Shown here one piece after another: positions 26,490 through 35,485 of a DNA stretch of 64,000 nt (positions are counted from its first letter, which is position 1; every line of letters begins with the position of its first letter). The stretch is from an uncultured Bacteroidales bacterium (GTDB taxonomy: Bacteria > Bacteroidota > Bacteroidia > Bacteroidales > Bacteroidaceae). The DNA lies in assembly GCA_902798615.1 (NCBI GenBank), contig CADBXL010000002.1, forward strand, positions 61,644 through 125,643, given 5' to 3'. The notes beneath the pieces were generated by a model. That model saw only the letters and a list, made by a program, of their open reading frames with translations. It did not search any database and was not told where the DNA came from. A program made the position numbers and the translations under genes.

Positions 26490-27476
26490 TTACCTAAGAC
26501 TTTCAATAAGGTAATCCACCTGTTGCATCTCAAGGGTTGCATTTGCGACTCCCTTAGGCACAGTACGCAGAATGATCTTGCACTTATCTGAAGGGTTAGA
26601 AGCTACGTCAGCATAGTCAACTTCCACACTAAAGTTCTCAGGACGAATAACATCTATGCGACTACGACCTGCGACGACCTTTACATTTACCTTTGCAGGG
26701 AAAGTACGAAGAGCCAATCCTTCTGGCATATTAACAGACACAATCGGCACCTGTATTATCTTCTCCGTAAGCATATCAGGATAGAAGGTCGCCTTTATAT
26801 AGTCGGGCACCATCTTTACACCCTTTATCTTCTTCAGAGGAATATCCTGAGTGACAGTATCTGTAAACCCTATAAGTTCTATATTCTCCGTGAAGAGTTC
26901 CTTAATACTATCCAATACCGCTTGAGAGGCATAGATCTTCACGCTATCAGGATACATTACAGTACGGGCAATATAATATGTATCAGCAGGCCTTATAATA
27001 CCATCAATATGTGCCTTGACCATCTTCGACATCCCGAAGCTGAACTGAAATTCTAATTTCTCAGGCTTAATGGTTACAATCTTACTACTGGCATAGAACA
27101 TTGAACCCAACATCTTCTGCACCTCAGAGATAGGGACATATCCCTTGCCTGTACCACGCGCAAATGAAGCGAAGTTTAATTTAAGCGGTTTTACGATATC
27201 TCCATGCATATAGGATATCAGCACAAACCCCTTGTCACGCACTACAACGCGGATAGTATCAGGCAGAGGTTCCGTAATGACTATATTTGTAGGGACGCCT
27301 GTAAGCTGCACAGGAATAGCAATCTCTTTTTCTGTCGTATCATTAAGTACTGTCATAAACCAGAAGCCAGCACTTACGGCAAGGAAAAAGAGAAACACAA
27401 AGAACTCCTTATTCACAACATTGAACAAGAAGTCCTTTATTACCTTGTACGGCTTGACGCCACTTGGGATAGTCAC
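26490..27476 (-). CDS. YbbR-like domain protein
   Basis: Membrane-anchored protein of 328 aa: one N-terminal transmembrane helix (about residues 25-43, FFVFLFFLAVSAGFWFMTV) and beta-rich YbbR repeats outside. In Firmicutes YbbR (CdaR) regulates a diadenylate cyclase; in Bacteroidetes its role is not established. Located between yajC and coaE, a common arrangement in the group. Confidence 0.87.
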   Translation of the reverse strand: MTIPSGVKPYKVIKDFLFNVVNKEFFVFLFFLAVSAGFWFMTVLNDTTEKEIAIPVQLTGVPTNIVITEPLPDTIRVVVRDKGFVLISYMHGDIVKPLKLNFASFARGTGKGYVPISEVQKMLGSMFYASSKIVTIKPEKLEFQFSFGMSKMVKAHIDGIIRPADTYYIARTVMYPDSVKIYASQAVLDSIKELFTENIELIGFTDTVTQDIPLKKIKGVKMVPDYIKATFYPDMLTEKIIQVPIVSVNMPEGLALRTFPAKVNVKVVAGRSRIDVIRPENFSVEVDYADVASNPSDKCKIILRTVPKGVANATLEMQQVDYLIESLR

Positions 27477-27485
27477 CTAAATCAA

Positions 27486-27803
27486 TTATTTTGTAGGCTG
27501 AGCAGCGGCAGCATCAGCGAAGACATAGTTCTTATCGCAAGTTACGACAACGTCACGAGCAATCTGAATGTCAACCGTGCCATTCTCAAGGTTAATCTTC
27601 TTCACTGTACCATGAAGACCGCCACCTGTTACAATCTGTGTACCCTCCTGAAGAGAGTTCTGGAAATTACGTATTTCCTTCTGCTTCTTCTGCTGAGGAC
27701 GAATCATGAAGAACCACATGATTGCAAAGATTGCAACCATCATGATGAGCATAGAGTAGCCACCGCCCTGCTGGGCCTGTGCTGCGAGAAACATTGATGT
27801 CAT
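27486..27803 (-). CDS. yajC: Preprotein translocase accessory subunit YajC
   Basis: Small membrane protein of 105 aa associated with SecDF. One N-terminal helix (about 15-35) ends in IMWFFMIRPQQKKQKE, the family signature. The C-terminal half is a small beta domain (VTGGGLHGTVKKI). Sits 9 bp upstream of the ybbR-like gene. Confidence 0.95.
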   Translation of the reverse strand: MTSMFLAAQAQQGGGYSMLIMMVAIFAIMWFFMIRPQQKKQKEIRNFQNSLQEGTQIVTGGGLHGTVKKINLENGTVDIQIARDVVVTCDKNYVFADAAAAQPTK

Positions 27804-27804
27804 A

Positions 27805-27845
27805 TAAGCCTAACCAAGCCTTCCTAAAGGGAAGGATGTTTTATA
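27805..27845. repeat. REP-like element copy a (AGCCTAACCAAGCC family)
   Basis: Reads AAGCCTAACCAAGCC then TTCC..AAAGGGAAGGATG. Same family as 38497-38530, 44801-44840 and 63481-63519 (those in the opposite orientation). It lies in the yajC leader, just 2 bp before the start codon region. Confidence 0.8.
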
Positions 27846-27948
27846 GTCACATCCCTGACTTCAGCCGCGCTTGGAATTCGGTTTTAATTATTTTACATGT
27901 TATTTATTTCATTTGATTCCCCACGAGGTTTATCTTACAATAAACGGA

Positions 27949-27976
27949 CCTACCCCCTTGGGTAGGGGTTGGGGCG
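27949..27976. terminator. C/G-rich hairpin after nusB
   Basis: CCTACCCCCTTGGGTAGGGG forms a 7-8-bp stem immediately past the nusB stop (minus strand). It belongs to the CCCC/GGGG-type dispersed repeats of the window and may attenuate readthrough into yajC; no long T-tract. Confidence 0.45.
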
Positions 27977-27981
27977 GGATT

Positions 27982-28920
27982 TTACTTCCTCTCCGGCATT
28001 ACCTTCATCATCTTGCCACTCTCAATGAGGTGACGTGCGATGGTATCAAGCATTCCGTTGATATATCCGCCAGAACGAGGTGTAGAATAGAGCTTTGCGA
28101 GATCCACATACTCGTTGATTGTAACATTTACTGGGATATTAGGAAAGTTAAGCATCTCTGTAATAGCCAACTGCATGATGATTACATCCATATATGCCAG
28201 ACGAGAGAAATCCCAGTTCAAGGAAGCCTCTGTCATATAACGCTGATACTGCTCAGCATTAAGGATAGACGCGCGGAACAATTTACGTGCGAACTCACGA
28301 TCCTCCTCATCACGATATTCAGGGAGCAACTCGAAGTTTGCATTTGATTTCTCGTCAAAACGCTTGATAGTCTTCAATACAAATGTATCAACAACATCCT
28401 TGTCATCATTCCAATACAGACTAATCTCTTCAAGAACAGCAGCAAGTTCATCATTATCCTGAATGTGCTGACGATAAATCTTTCGCCACACTTCACGATC
28501 AGCCTCGTAGCTGCTGTCAGGATCACTCATGTAATCCTTATATATATCACTGGCCTCTATCTGAAGGTAGAGTTTTTTCACATACTCGATGCTATCCTCC
28601 CAAATGTGCTTCTGTCCGTCATAGAACTCCTGCAACATCTTGTTTATCTCAAGTTGGAAAGCAAACTTGTTTTCTACGAACTTAGACGAAGGAATAGGCT
28701 GTCCTTCACGCTGAGCACGAGCCACAGCAACCTCAAGGTGCTTACGCGCCATCTTTGTTACTTCAACGATAAGTTGGAGAAGATAGTTATAAAGATGATA
28801 CGATTTTGACAGACTGAAAACAAGTTCCTTTTCAGCATTGTCAATGTTATGATTACCGTTCTGGAAATACGCATAGGTAAGTTGTACGGCTTTAATACGG
28901 ATTAGTTCTCTGTTTATCAT
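27982..28920 (-). CDS. nusB: Transcription antitermination factor NusB
   Basis: RNA-binding helical protein that joins the rRNA antitermination complex. The typical NusB domain is in the C-terminal half (about 190-305: REFARKLFRASILNAEQYQRY, LDTIARHL). At 312 aa it is roughly twice the length of the E. coli protein; this N-terminally extended form is usual in Bacteroidetes. It heads the run with yajC, ybbR, coaE and DUF5606, with a 178-bp gap before yajC. Confidence 0.94.
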   Translation of the reverse strand: MINRELIRIKAVQLTYAYFQNGNHNIDNAEKELVFSLSKSYHLYNYLLQLIVEVTKMARKHLEVAVARAQREGQPIPSSKFVENKFAFQLEINKMLQEFYDGQKHIWEDSIEYVKKLYLQIEASDIYKDYMSDPDSSYEADREVWRKIYRQHIQDNDELAAVLEEISLYWNDDKDVVDTFVLKTIKRFDEKSNANFELLPEYRDEEDREFARKLFRASILNAEQYQRYMTEASLNWDFSRLAYMDVIIMQLAITEMLNFPNIPVNVTINEYVDLAKLYSTPRSGGYINGMLDTIARHLIESGKMMKVMPERK

Positions 28921-29055
28921 TTCACCTATATTGGTCTTTTATTATCTTTACTGTTCATAGATTGACTGTTTCCATTAGCTAACCTGCGCTTCAGGCTACA
29001 ATCTCTTTATAACATAATGTGCGGGACATAGACGCACAATTTCAATTTACAAGTG

Positions 29056-29087
29056 CAAAATTATGAAAAATGATGCGATTATCCAAA
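29056..29087 (-). promoter_or_regulatory. Promoter of nusB
   Basis: TTTG (29084-29087), 20 nt, TAATTTTG (29056-29063) on the minus strand; leader of about 130 nt. Confidence 0.8.
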
Positions 29088-29134
29088 TAAAATAAGTATT
29101 TTTATCAGAAAAAACGACGATTTTCATTAAAATC

Positions 29135-29166
29135 CTTGCTAAAGTCAAGAAATATGAGTACCTTTG
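29135..29166 (+). promoter_or_regulatory. Promoter of rplY
   Basis: CTTG (29135-29138), 20 nt, TACCTTTG (29159-29166). The leader of about 105 nt contains a strong hairpin CGAGATG/CATCTCG (about 29198-29215), with further pairing outside it, and might be an autoregulatory ribosomal-protein leader (inference). Confidence 0.75.
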
Positions 29167-29277
29167 CATCGCTTTTTTTTGAGCACATCCCGAAAACCGA
29201 GATGACATCTCGTGTGATGGCGAATTAAGCAATTAACAAATTATCGTTTAACAACTTAATTTAGAGTAACACAAATT

Positions 29278-29880
29278 ATGTTAGAAATTTCAGTAAAAGG
29301 TCAGAACAGAACTGACATTGGTAAGAAGGCATCAAAGCTGATGCGTAAGGAAGGTCTCGTACCATGTAACCTCTATGGTGAGAAGAAGGACGAGAATGGT
29401 CTCCCAGTAGCTAAGGCTTTCGCTGTATCATTCGCAGAGCTCCGTAAGGCTGTTTACACTCCAAACATCTACGTTATCAACCTCGACATCGAGGGTGAGA
29501 AGCACATTGCTATCCTCAAGGAGCTCCAGTTCCACCCAGTAACAGACGCTCTCCTTCACGTTGATTTCTTCGAGGTAACTCCTGAGAAGCCAATTACTGT
29601 TGGTATCCCTGTAAACCTCGTTGGTCACGCAGCTGGTGTACGTGCCGGTGGTCGTATGAGCCTTTCTATCCGTCAGATCAAGGTTACTGCTCCTTACGGT
29701 AAGATTCCTGAGAAGCTCGACGTTGACGTTACTGCTCTTGAGATCGGTAAGTCTATCAAGGTTGGTTCACTCCACTATGATGGTCTTGAGCTCGCAACAG
29801 GTAAGGAAGTAGTTGTATGCTCTGTCAAGATGACACGTGCTGCTGCTGCCGCTGCTGCTGAAGCTGCTGCCGCTAAGTAA
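29278..29880 (+). CDS. rplY: 50S ribosomal protein L25 (Ctc form)
   Basis: Binds 5S rRNA in the large subunit. The N-terminal L25 domain (about 1-95, with RKEGLVPCNLYG) is followed by the C-terminal beta domain of the longer TL5/Ctc type; the last 20 residues are Ala-rich. At 200 aa it matches the two-domain form. Followed by a strong terminator, though pth lies only 80 bp further in the same direction. Confidence 0.95.
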   Translation: MLEISVKGQNRTDIGKKASKLMRKEGLVPCNLYGEKKDENGLPVAKAFAVSFAELRKAVYTPNIYVINLDIEGEKHIAILKELQFHPVTDALLHVDFFEVTPEKPITVGIPVNLVGHAAGVRAGGRMSLSIRQIKVTAPYGKIPEKLDVDVTALEIGKSIKVGSLHYDGLELATGKEVVVCSVKMTRAAAAAAAEAAAAK

Positions 29881-29909
29881 GTAAACCACGTTTTACTGAC
29901 AAAAAAATA

Positions 29910-29937
29910 AAAGGGCGCCCATCGGTGCCCTTTTTTT
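29910..29937 (+). terminator. Terminator after rplY
   Basis: AAAGGGC/GCCCTTT stem (29910-29916 and 29927-29933) with seven T after it, 30 bp past the rplY stop. Confidence 0.88.
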
Positions 29938-29960
29938 GAATTAAGAGTGAAGAATAGGAA

Positions 29961-30524
29961 ATGGAAAAATATCTAATCGTCGGTCTTGGAAACCCAGGAC
30001 CTGAATATCACGAAACCCGTCACAACGCAGGTTGGATGGTTGTCGACAGTTTTGCCGCAGAACAGGGCGTAACCTTCGAGGACAAGCGTTACGGCTATGT
30101 GGCAGAGACTAGCGTGAAGGGCCGCAAACTCATTCTGCTGAAACCTACCACATATATGAACTTGAGTGGTAATGCCGTGCGCTATTGGCTTGAAAAGGAG
30201 AATATTCCAAACGAGAACCTTCTCGTCATCGTTGATGACCTCGCGCTTCCTCTCGGGAAGATGCGTCTCAGAGGCAACGGCTCTAATGGCGGTCACAACG
30301 GATTAGGCCACATCCAGCAGCTCATAGGCCAGCAGTACGCACGTCTTCGTATGGGTATCGGCAGCGAGTTCAATAAAGGTCAGCAAGTTGACTGGGTTCT
30401 CGGCAAGTTCTCTGACGAGGACAAGCAGATTCTTCAGCCATGTATCGACACAGCCCGAGAGATTATCAAGAGCTTTGTTCTTGCAGGCATCCAAAGGACA
30501 ATGAACCAATACAACAAGAAGTAA
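29961..30524 (+). CDS. pth: Peptidyl-tRNA hydrolase (Pth)
   Basis: Releases tRNA from prematurely dropped peptidyl-tRNA. N-terminal [17 protein letters not shown] carries Asn11 and the catalytic His21; [10 protein letters not shown] and [15 protein letters not shown] follow with the conserved aspartate. 187 aa is normal. Its stop overlaps the next start as TAATG. Confidence 0.96.
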   Translation: MEKYLIVGLGNPGPEYHETRHNAGWMVVDSFAAEQGVTFEDKRYGYVAETSVKGRKLILLKPTTYMNLSGNAVRYWLEKENIPNENLLVIVDDLALPLGKMRLRGNGSNGGHNGLGHIQQLIGQQYARLRMGIGSEFNKGQQVDWVLGKFSDEDKQILQPCIDTAREIIKSFVLAGIQRTMNQYNKK

Positions 30525-30958
30525 TGAACGAACAGGCACGAATAGATAAATGGCTTTGGGCTGCACGTATCTTCAAGACCCGAAGCATCGCTGCTGACGC
30601 TTGCAAGAATGGTCGTGTGACCAAGAACGGCGTGAACATCAAGCCGAGCCATGTGATAAAGGTGGGAGAAACCGTATCTGTGAAGAAACCGCCTGTAACC
30701 TACTCTTTCAAGGTTTTGAAGGCGATAGAGAACCGTGTAGGGGCGAAACTCGTTCCTGAGGTTTACGAGAACGTGACAGATCCAAAGCAATACGAACTTC
30801 TTGAGATGTCGCGCATCAGCGGTTTCGTTGATCGTGCCCGCGGAACTGGTCGCCCAACGAAGAAAGACCGCCGTGCTATGGATGCATTCGTAGAGCCTGC
30901 CATGTTCGGTTTCGACGATGAATTCGATTTCGACCTTGACGACGAAGAGGAGGAATAA
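30524..30958 (+). CDS. S4-domain RNA-binding protein (Hsp15/HslR-like)
   Basis: Protein of 144 aa with an S4 domain at residues 5-65 (RIDKWLWAARIFKTRSIAAD ... GRVTKNG). Hsp15-type proteins bind free 50S subunits carrying peptidyl-tRNA, which fits coupling to pth through the TAATG overlap. The C-terminus has a basic patch and a very acidic end (FDDEFDFDLDDEEEE). The stop codon is immediately followed by an inverted-repeat element. Confidence 0.92.
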   Translation: MNEQARIDKWLWAARIFKTRSIAADACKNGRVTKNGVNIKPSHVIKVGETVSVKKPPVTYSFKVLKAIENRVGAKLVPEVYENVTDPKQYELLEMSRISGFVDRARGTGRPTKKDRRAMDAFVEPAMFGFDDEFDFDLDDEEEE

Positions 30959-31103
30959 TATAGGGTGTCTGTGAAAAACATGTGTACTATGTGTACCATG
31001 TGTACCCAAAAAGATGACGAACTCACATTGTCTTTCTTTTCCGTGTAGCTCACATGGTACACATAGTACACACAGTACACATAATTTTTACAGACACCCT
31101 ATA
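30959..31103. repeat. MITE-like inverted element, copy 1
   Basis: Arms 30959-31006 and 31051-31103 are inverted copies starting TATAGGGTGTCTGT and containing 9-bp units ATGTGTACT/ATGTGTACC. The spacer is about 45 bp. It begins at the stop codon of the S4 gene. Confidence 0.85.
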
Positions 31104-31128
31104 CCTGAAAAAAAATCGCTCCTCCCAT

Positions 31129-31170
31129 TTAATAATAATATATATTATATATAATATATATTATTATTAA
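31129..31170. repeat. Perfect 42-bp AT palindrome
   Basis: A 42-bp perfect palindrome made only of A and T, between two copies of the GGTGTCTGT inverted element. It can extrude as a cruciform or act as an AT-rich terminator in both directions. A similar 36-bp palindrome lies at 55225-55260. Confidence 0.9.
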
Positions 31171-31198
31171 CATTAAAAAGCAAAGAAAGGAAAGAGAG

Positions 31199-31457
31199 GG
31201 GATGTCTGTGAAAAATATGTGTACTATGTGTACTGTGTGTACCCAACATTCGGGATTTGCCCAGGTTACAAGTCCGTTTCACCTCCGTTACAGGTCCGTT
31301 GTAAATCCGTTCTGAATCCGTTCTAAATCCGTTCCCTATGTTCGGAGACATCTTGGATGCTTCACCGGGGGATACGTCTTGCTACTTGCCTTGTTAAGGC
31401 AGGAGCTTTTGGTACACATGGTACACATAGTACACATATTTTTTACAGACACCCTAT
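31199..31457. repeat. MITE-like inverted element, copy 2, with inserted repeats
   Basis: Arms 31199-31245 and 31410-31457 match those of copy 1. The interior carries six 11-bp units (31268-31333, such as TAAATCCGTTC) and a small hairpin TGCCTTGTTAAGGCA, so one repeat family seems nested in another. Confidence 0.8.
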
Positions 31458-31492
31458 CGGTGTAAAAGAAAGGGAACGAATAACTTGAATAA

Positions 31493-32104
31493 CTAAAACA
31501 CGATGGCACCTGTGAGGGCAATATGCTCGGTACTTGCAGAAGGGAATATGGCTATATTCCCTTTGTCGTTATCATTATTATCCTTCTTGGTTGTAAGCTT
31601 CTGCCAAAGAGGAAGCATGAGATAAGCAGCCTCACTCGACAGAATGCCTATAGCCGCACCGGCAAGAACATCATGCACATAATGTTTTCTATGCGTTACC
31701 CTGAGCGTGGCTGTAGTAGCTGCAATTGCATAGGCAGAGATACCAATCCACGGTGATACATCCTTATACTCGTGCATAACCAAATTGGCTCCACAGAAAG
31801 CCTTTGCGCTATGTCCGGAAGGGAAAGCCTTATCGTCGGAGTCGTCAGGACGCCACTCATGCACCGTCATCTTCAATCCACCGGCAACGCCATACGTTAT
31901 TCCCCATGCAGCAACCGTTACAAATAATCTGTCTTTCAAGCTATGCGCAGGCTTTACTCCGCAAGGTTCCAAAGCGAAGTTCATCGCCGTAGGTACATAT
32001 TGCAGATAATCCTCCACCTGTGCATGCGCACAAGCAGAGGATACCACCATAAACATAGAAACAATTAGTTTCCTTATAATCATTTTACAAATTATAATTT
32101 TCAA
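31493..32104 (-). CDS. PAP2-family phosphatase, exported
   Basis: Acid-phosphatase-like enzyme (203 aa) with a signal peptide; ATG at 32104 or, eight codons in, 32083. The three PAP2 motifs are KMTVHEWRPDD (about residues 79-89), FPSGHSA (about 94-100) and RVTHRKHYVHDVLAG (about 135-149). Substrates are probably lipid phosphates such as lipid A, undecaprenyl-PP or phosphatidylglycerophosphate (family knowledge). It is 9 bp downstream of the beta-barrel gene, so probably cotranscribed. Confidence 0.9.
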   Translation of the reverse strand: MKIIICKMIIRKLIVSMFMVVSSACAHAQVEDYLQYVPTAMNFALEPCGVKPAHSLKDRLFVTVAAWGITYGVAGGLKMTVHEWRPDDSDDKAFPSGHSAKAFCGANLVMHEYKDVSPWIGISAYAIAATTATLRVTHRKHYVHDVLAGAAIGILSSEAAYLMLPLWQKLTTKKDNNDNDKGNIAIFPSASTEHIALTGAIVF

Positions 32105-32113
32105 TTAGCGAAC

Positions 32114-35095
32114 TTAGAATCTTCCGCCGCCACCGAAGCCTCCACGACCGCCACCGCGACCGCCACGGCCACCGCCGCCAAATCCACCACGACCGCCAGG
32201 GCCGTCAGGACCACCAGGACCGCCGAAGCCACCACGGGCATTCTTACCACCAAAGGCATTAAAGCGATAGATAACGTGGAGCATTACATAGCTGTTGATG
32301 CTATTTGACCAAGAATCCGTGCTACGAGTAGCATCAATGTTGCGAGTGAAGCTACTCTTATTGTTCAGCACATCATAGAACTGCAAAGAAACTGTGAGAG
32401 GCTTACCCTTGAGGAAACTCTGAGAAAGTTGTATGTTCCAGATGAATTCATTGGTATTGGCACCTGCTGAATATCCACGACGTGAAGACATGTGAGCACT
32501 TGTAGAGAATGCTGTTCCCCAAGGTGCAGTAGCCGTGATGTCCGTACCATACTGGTAATCCCATGTATTCAAATCACGATCTGGCTGCAACTTATTTTTG
32601 TTGATAGTATAATTCACGTTACCGTTAAGCTCGACCTCAAGCCAGCCATTGCGGTAGCTGAAACCGAGGTTCTGACCGAGAGAAGTGCTACGAGTATAGT
32701 TCTTTTCAGCAACGGCAGACTTATTGAGGTTCACGTAGTTCACGCTGTTGGTATAGCGGATGTTAGAGAAACTGTTAAAGTTCCAGAGACCGACAGTATC
32801 AATAGCGGTATTATACATCAGCGCACTGCTTATGTTCCAGTTACCGTCAATGTTCATCGGCTTGTTAGTCTGACCACCAGTCTTCTCATCGTACGTCACC
32901 ATATTAGCTACGCTGTTATTGGTGTTGCTATAGTTGACAAATGCCATGATACTGCTGAAGTGGCTCTGCACATAGTTGTTATAGCGGAGTGTGAATCTCT
33001 GAGTGAAAGAAGGCTTCAACTCCGGATTACCAACCCTGATGTTCATAGGGTCGCTATCATCTGTCATAGGCAACATATCTGTCATTGAAGGCTGGTCTGT
33101 GCTTGCACGATAGTTCAGGCGGAGACTCTTTCTCTTGTTGAACTTATAACGGAAGTCGAGAGTAGGACTGATGTTGCTAACGCTACGCTTTACATCGAAA
33201 CTCTGTCCGAGATACTTGTAGAGAAGGTTCTGAGTCTGTGGCTGATAGAGTACACCAATGTTGAGGTTGTAGGCGTTTGTAGTGCGACGCCATGTAAGCT
33301 CAAGCTCATGGGTGTAGTTCTTATACTCCGTATGACGGCTGAGAGAGTCACTGTAATAAGGAGAATTGTGATTGAGAGGCTGATATCTGCCAATGAAATC
33401 ATCAAAAGAGTTATAAGCGAGACTTGCACCCTTTCCGAATGTACTGATGTTGCTAAAGTCGTATGTGCTACGCTCGTTGTCTCTATCGCTGAACTTATAC
33501 ATATATCTCAGTACAAGGAAAGAGTACTTAGATAGACGCTCGGAATAAGAAGCGGAGATCTGATAGTTATAGCTATTATTAGGAGCCGTATTATAACGGT
33601 TCTTGAAATATACAGAGTCAGCACCTGTGATGTTCTTGATACGATAGAGGTAAGTCTCCTGAGAGCTTACAGACTCCTCATCGCTATCAGAATTAGAGTA
33701 TCTTCCCTGAATAGTAAGGCTATTACCACGGCTTGAGAGCTTACGGCTGACAGTAGCATTTACATTGAACTGGAAAGAGTCACTATGCTTGAGATTCTTG
33801 TTAGAATTGCGGTTTACAAGGATAGAGTCCTCAGGATGCAACTTTGCCATATTCTCCATAAGTTGCTGATTAAGAGGATCTATATCCTCATCATAAGAAT
33901 ATGGATTCTTTGAGAAAGAGGCATTAGCACTCTCTGAGTTTGAGTCGCTATTAGAGAAAGAGAGGCTTGGACGCAACTGGATGGTGGTCAAAGTATCAGG
34001 ATGCCACTCAAGACGGCTACCGAAGTTGAACTTATTGCTACGGCTCTGTGAACTTGACATACTGTTGCGGAAAGCACCAGTTCTGTTCACAAAGTTCTCT
34101 GAGAATGTAGTTGAAACATTATCTTCATCACTATGATTCCAACGACCATTTATATCAAAGATAATCTTATCCTTAACCTCATAGTTATAGTTAAGACCAA
34201 GCATCTTATTAGCCTGTAAGCCATTGGCACCACCACCACGACCACCACGACCGCCAAAGCCACGGTCATTAGTGTTGTTGGCATTACCAAACAGCATGAG
34301 TCGGCTATTGTCCTTCATAACACCAGCCATAACACGCTCTGCATAGCGGTCCTTAGTACCTATTGCGAGGTCAGCATTGCCGAGGAAGCCCTTGTTCATG
34401 CCTGGCTTGATACCGAAATCAAGGATTGTATTCTCTTCACCATCGTCAACACCTGTCATACGAGCCATATCCGACTTCTCGTCATAAGCCCTTACCTTAT
34501 CAATAATAGATGTAGGGAGATTCTTCAGAGCTGTCTGGGTATCACCAGTCATAAACTCCTTACCATCCACCTTGATTTTCGTCACCTCCTTACCATTGAT
34601 TTTGATTTTACCATTCTCATCAACCTGTGCACCAGGCAGACGCTTCACGAGTTCTTCTACAACAGAACCCTCAGGAGTACGATAAGCAGCTGCATTATAG
34701 ATAAAGGTATCCTCCTTCACAACAAGCTTCTGAGCCACACCCTTAGCCACAACTTCCTTCAACATTACGGCATCAGTAGCCATATTGATTGTTCCAAGAG
34801 CAACATCCTTGCCCTCTGTCATAGTAATGTTACGATAGGCATTACTATAACCGATGTTAGTCATTCTCAGAATGTACTTTCCATCAGCAGGAACCGTGAT
34901 TTTGAAAGAACCGTCTTCTGCCGATGCTGCTCCGGTAACATACGTGGAGTCTGTCTTCAGCAACTGAACAGTCGTCTGCATAAGAGGCTCTTTTGTCTCT
35001 TTGTCATAAATTGTACCGCTTACGATACTATTCTGTGCCATTGCACCATAGCAAACGAGCAGCAACGAAGCAAACGCGAAAAGTCTTTGTTTCAT
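32114..35095 (-). CDS. Outer-membrane beta-barrel protein (TonB-receptor-like, CarboxypepD_reg domain)
   Basis: Protein of 993 aa: signal peptide (1-20), carboxypeptidase-regulatory-like domain (about 22-110), plug-like region (about 115-220, with RLPGAQVDENGKIKINGKEV), then an outer-membrane beta-barrel of the OMP_b-brl_3 type. The C-terminus (about 945-993) is an Arg/Gly-rich tail of RGG/GGF repeats after the last strand, and a short RGGRGGG patch occurs near residue 280. No SusD partner is present. Ligand unknown. Confidence 0.9.
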   Translation of the reverse strand: MKQRLFAFASLLLVCYGAMAQNSIVSGTIYDKETKEPLMQTTVQLLKTDSTYVTGAASAEDGSFKITVPADGKYILRMTNIGYSNAYRNITMTEGKDVALGTINMATDAVMLKEVVAKGVAQKLVVKEDTFIYNAAAYRTPEGSVVEELVKRLPGAQVDENGKIKINGKEVTKIKVDGKEFMTGDTQTALKNLPTSIIDKVRAYDEKSDMARMTGVDDGEENTILDFGIKPGMNKGFLGNADLAIGTKDRYAERVMAGVMKDNSRLMLFGNANNTNDRGFGGRGGRGGGANGLQANKMLGLNYNYEVKDKIIFDINGRWNHSDEDNVSTTFSENFVNRTGAFRNSMSSSQSRSNKFNFGSRLEWHPDTLTTIQLRPSLSFSNSDSNSESANASFSKNPYSYDEDIDPLNQQLMENMAKLHPEDSILVNRNSNKNLKHSDSFQFNVNATVSRKLSSRGNSLTIQGRYSNSDSDEESVSSQETYLYRIKNITGADSVYFKNRYNTAPNNSYNYQISASYSERLSKYSFLVLRYMYKFSDRDNERSTYDFSNISTFGKGASLAYNSFDDFIGRYQPLNHNSPYYSDSLSRHTEYKNYTHELELTWRRTTNAYNLNIGVLYQPQTQNLLYKYLGQSFDVKRSVSNISPTLDFRYKFNKRKSLRLNYRASTDQPSMTDMLPMTDDSDPMNIRVGNPELKPSFTQRFTLRYNNYVQSHFSSIMAFVNYSNTNNSVANMVTYDEKTGGQTNKPMNIDGNWNISSALMYNTAIDTVGLWNFNSFSNIRYTNSVNYVNLNKSAVAEKNYTRSTSLGQNLGFSYRNGWLEVELNGNVNYTINKNKLQPDRDLNTWDYQYGTDITATAPWGTAFSTSAHMSSRRGYSAGANTNEFIWNIQLSQSFLKGKPLTVSLQFYDVLNNKSSFTRNIDATRSTDSWSNSINSYVMLHVIYRFNAFGGKNARGGFGGPGGPDGPGGRGGFGGGGRGGRGGGRGGFGGGGRF

Positions 35096-35341
35096 ATTAT
35101 ATTTTTATTATGATTTTCCTTTTTTAAACGAAGTTTTCCAAGTGTCAGATATGAAATTGTCTATTTTCTTTACTCTTTACACTATTTACTTTACCCTTTT
35201 TAATTACAGTAGTTCATAGTTTTCGAGTATTACAATATGCATATCTATGTCTTCTGCACTTTTCGTACTTCCCAACTTTTGAACCGATTCAACTAATATA
35301 CGAGAATATTGATAAAAAGTTTAACGCATTTTGAACTTTTT

Positions 35342-35373
35342 TTTGCGTTTTACCGAAAATATATGTAACTTTG
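35342..35373 (+). promoter_or_regulatory. Promoter of aroB
   Basis: TTTG (35342-35345), 20 nt, TAACTTTG (35366-35373), a full match. The remaining part of 35096-35341 is AT-rich with no clear feature. Confidence 0.82.
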
Positions 35374-35390
35374 CACCAGAATTCTAAAAA

Positions 35391-35455
35391 ATGCTAAAGA
35401 CAAACGGCTAATGAACAAAGACGAATGCCAGAAGACCTTCGACTTTTGCCCTTAA
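35391..35455 (+). promoter_or_regulatory. Possible leader-peptide region of aroB
   Basis: Two tiny coupled frames in the aroB leader: MLKTNG (35391-35411) and MNKDECQKTFDFCP (35411-35455), overlapping as TAATG. The first ATG is preceded by exactly the same 11 bases as the aroB ATG (AATTCTAAAAAATG at 35380-35393 and 35475-35488). The second peptide has two Phe near its end and a TTTGCC/GGCAAA hairpin follows. An attenuator is possible but unproven. Confidence 0.4.
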
Positions 35456-35485
35456 TCTTTTGGCAAATAATAACAATTCTAAAAA

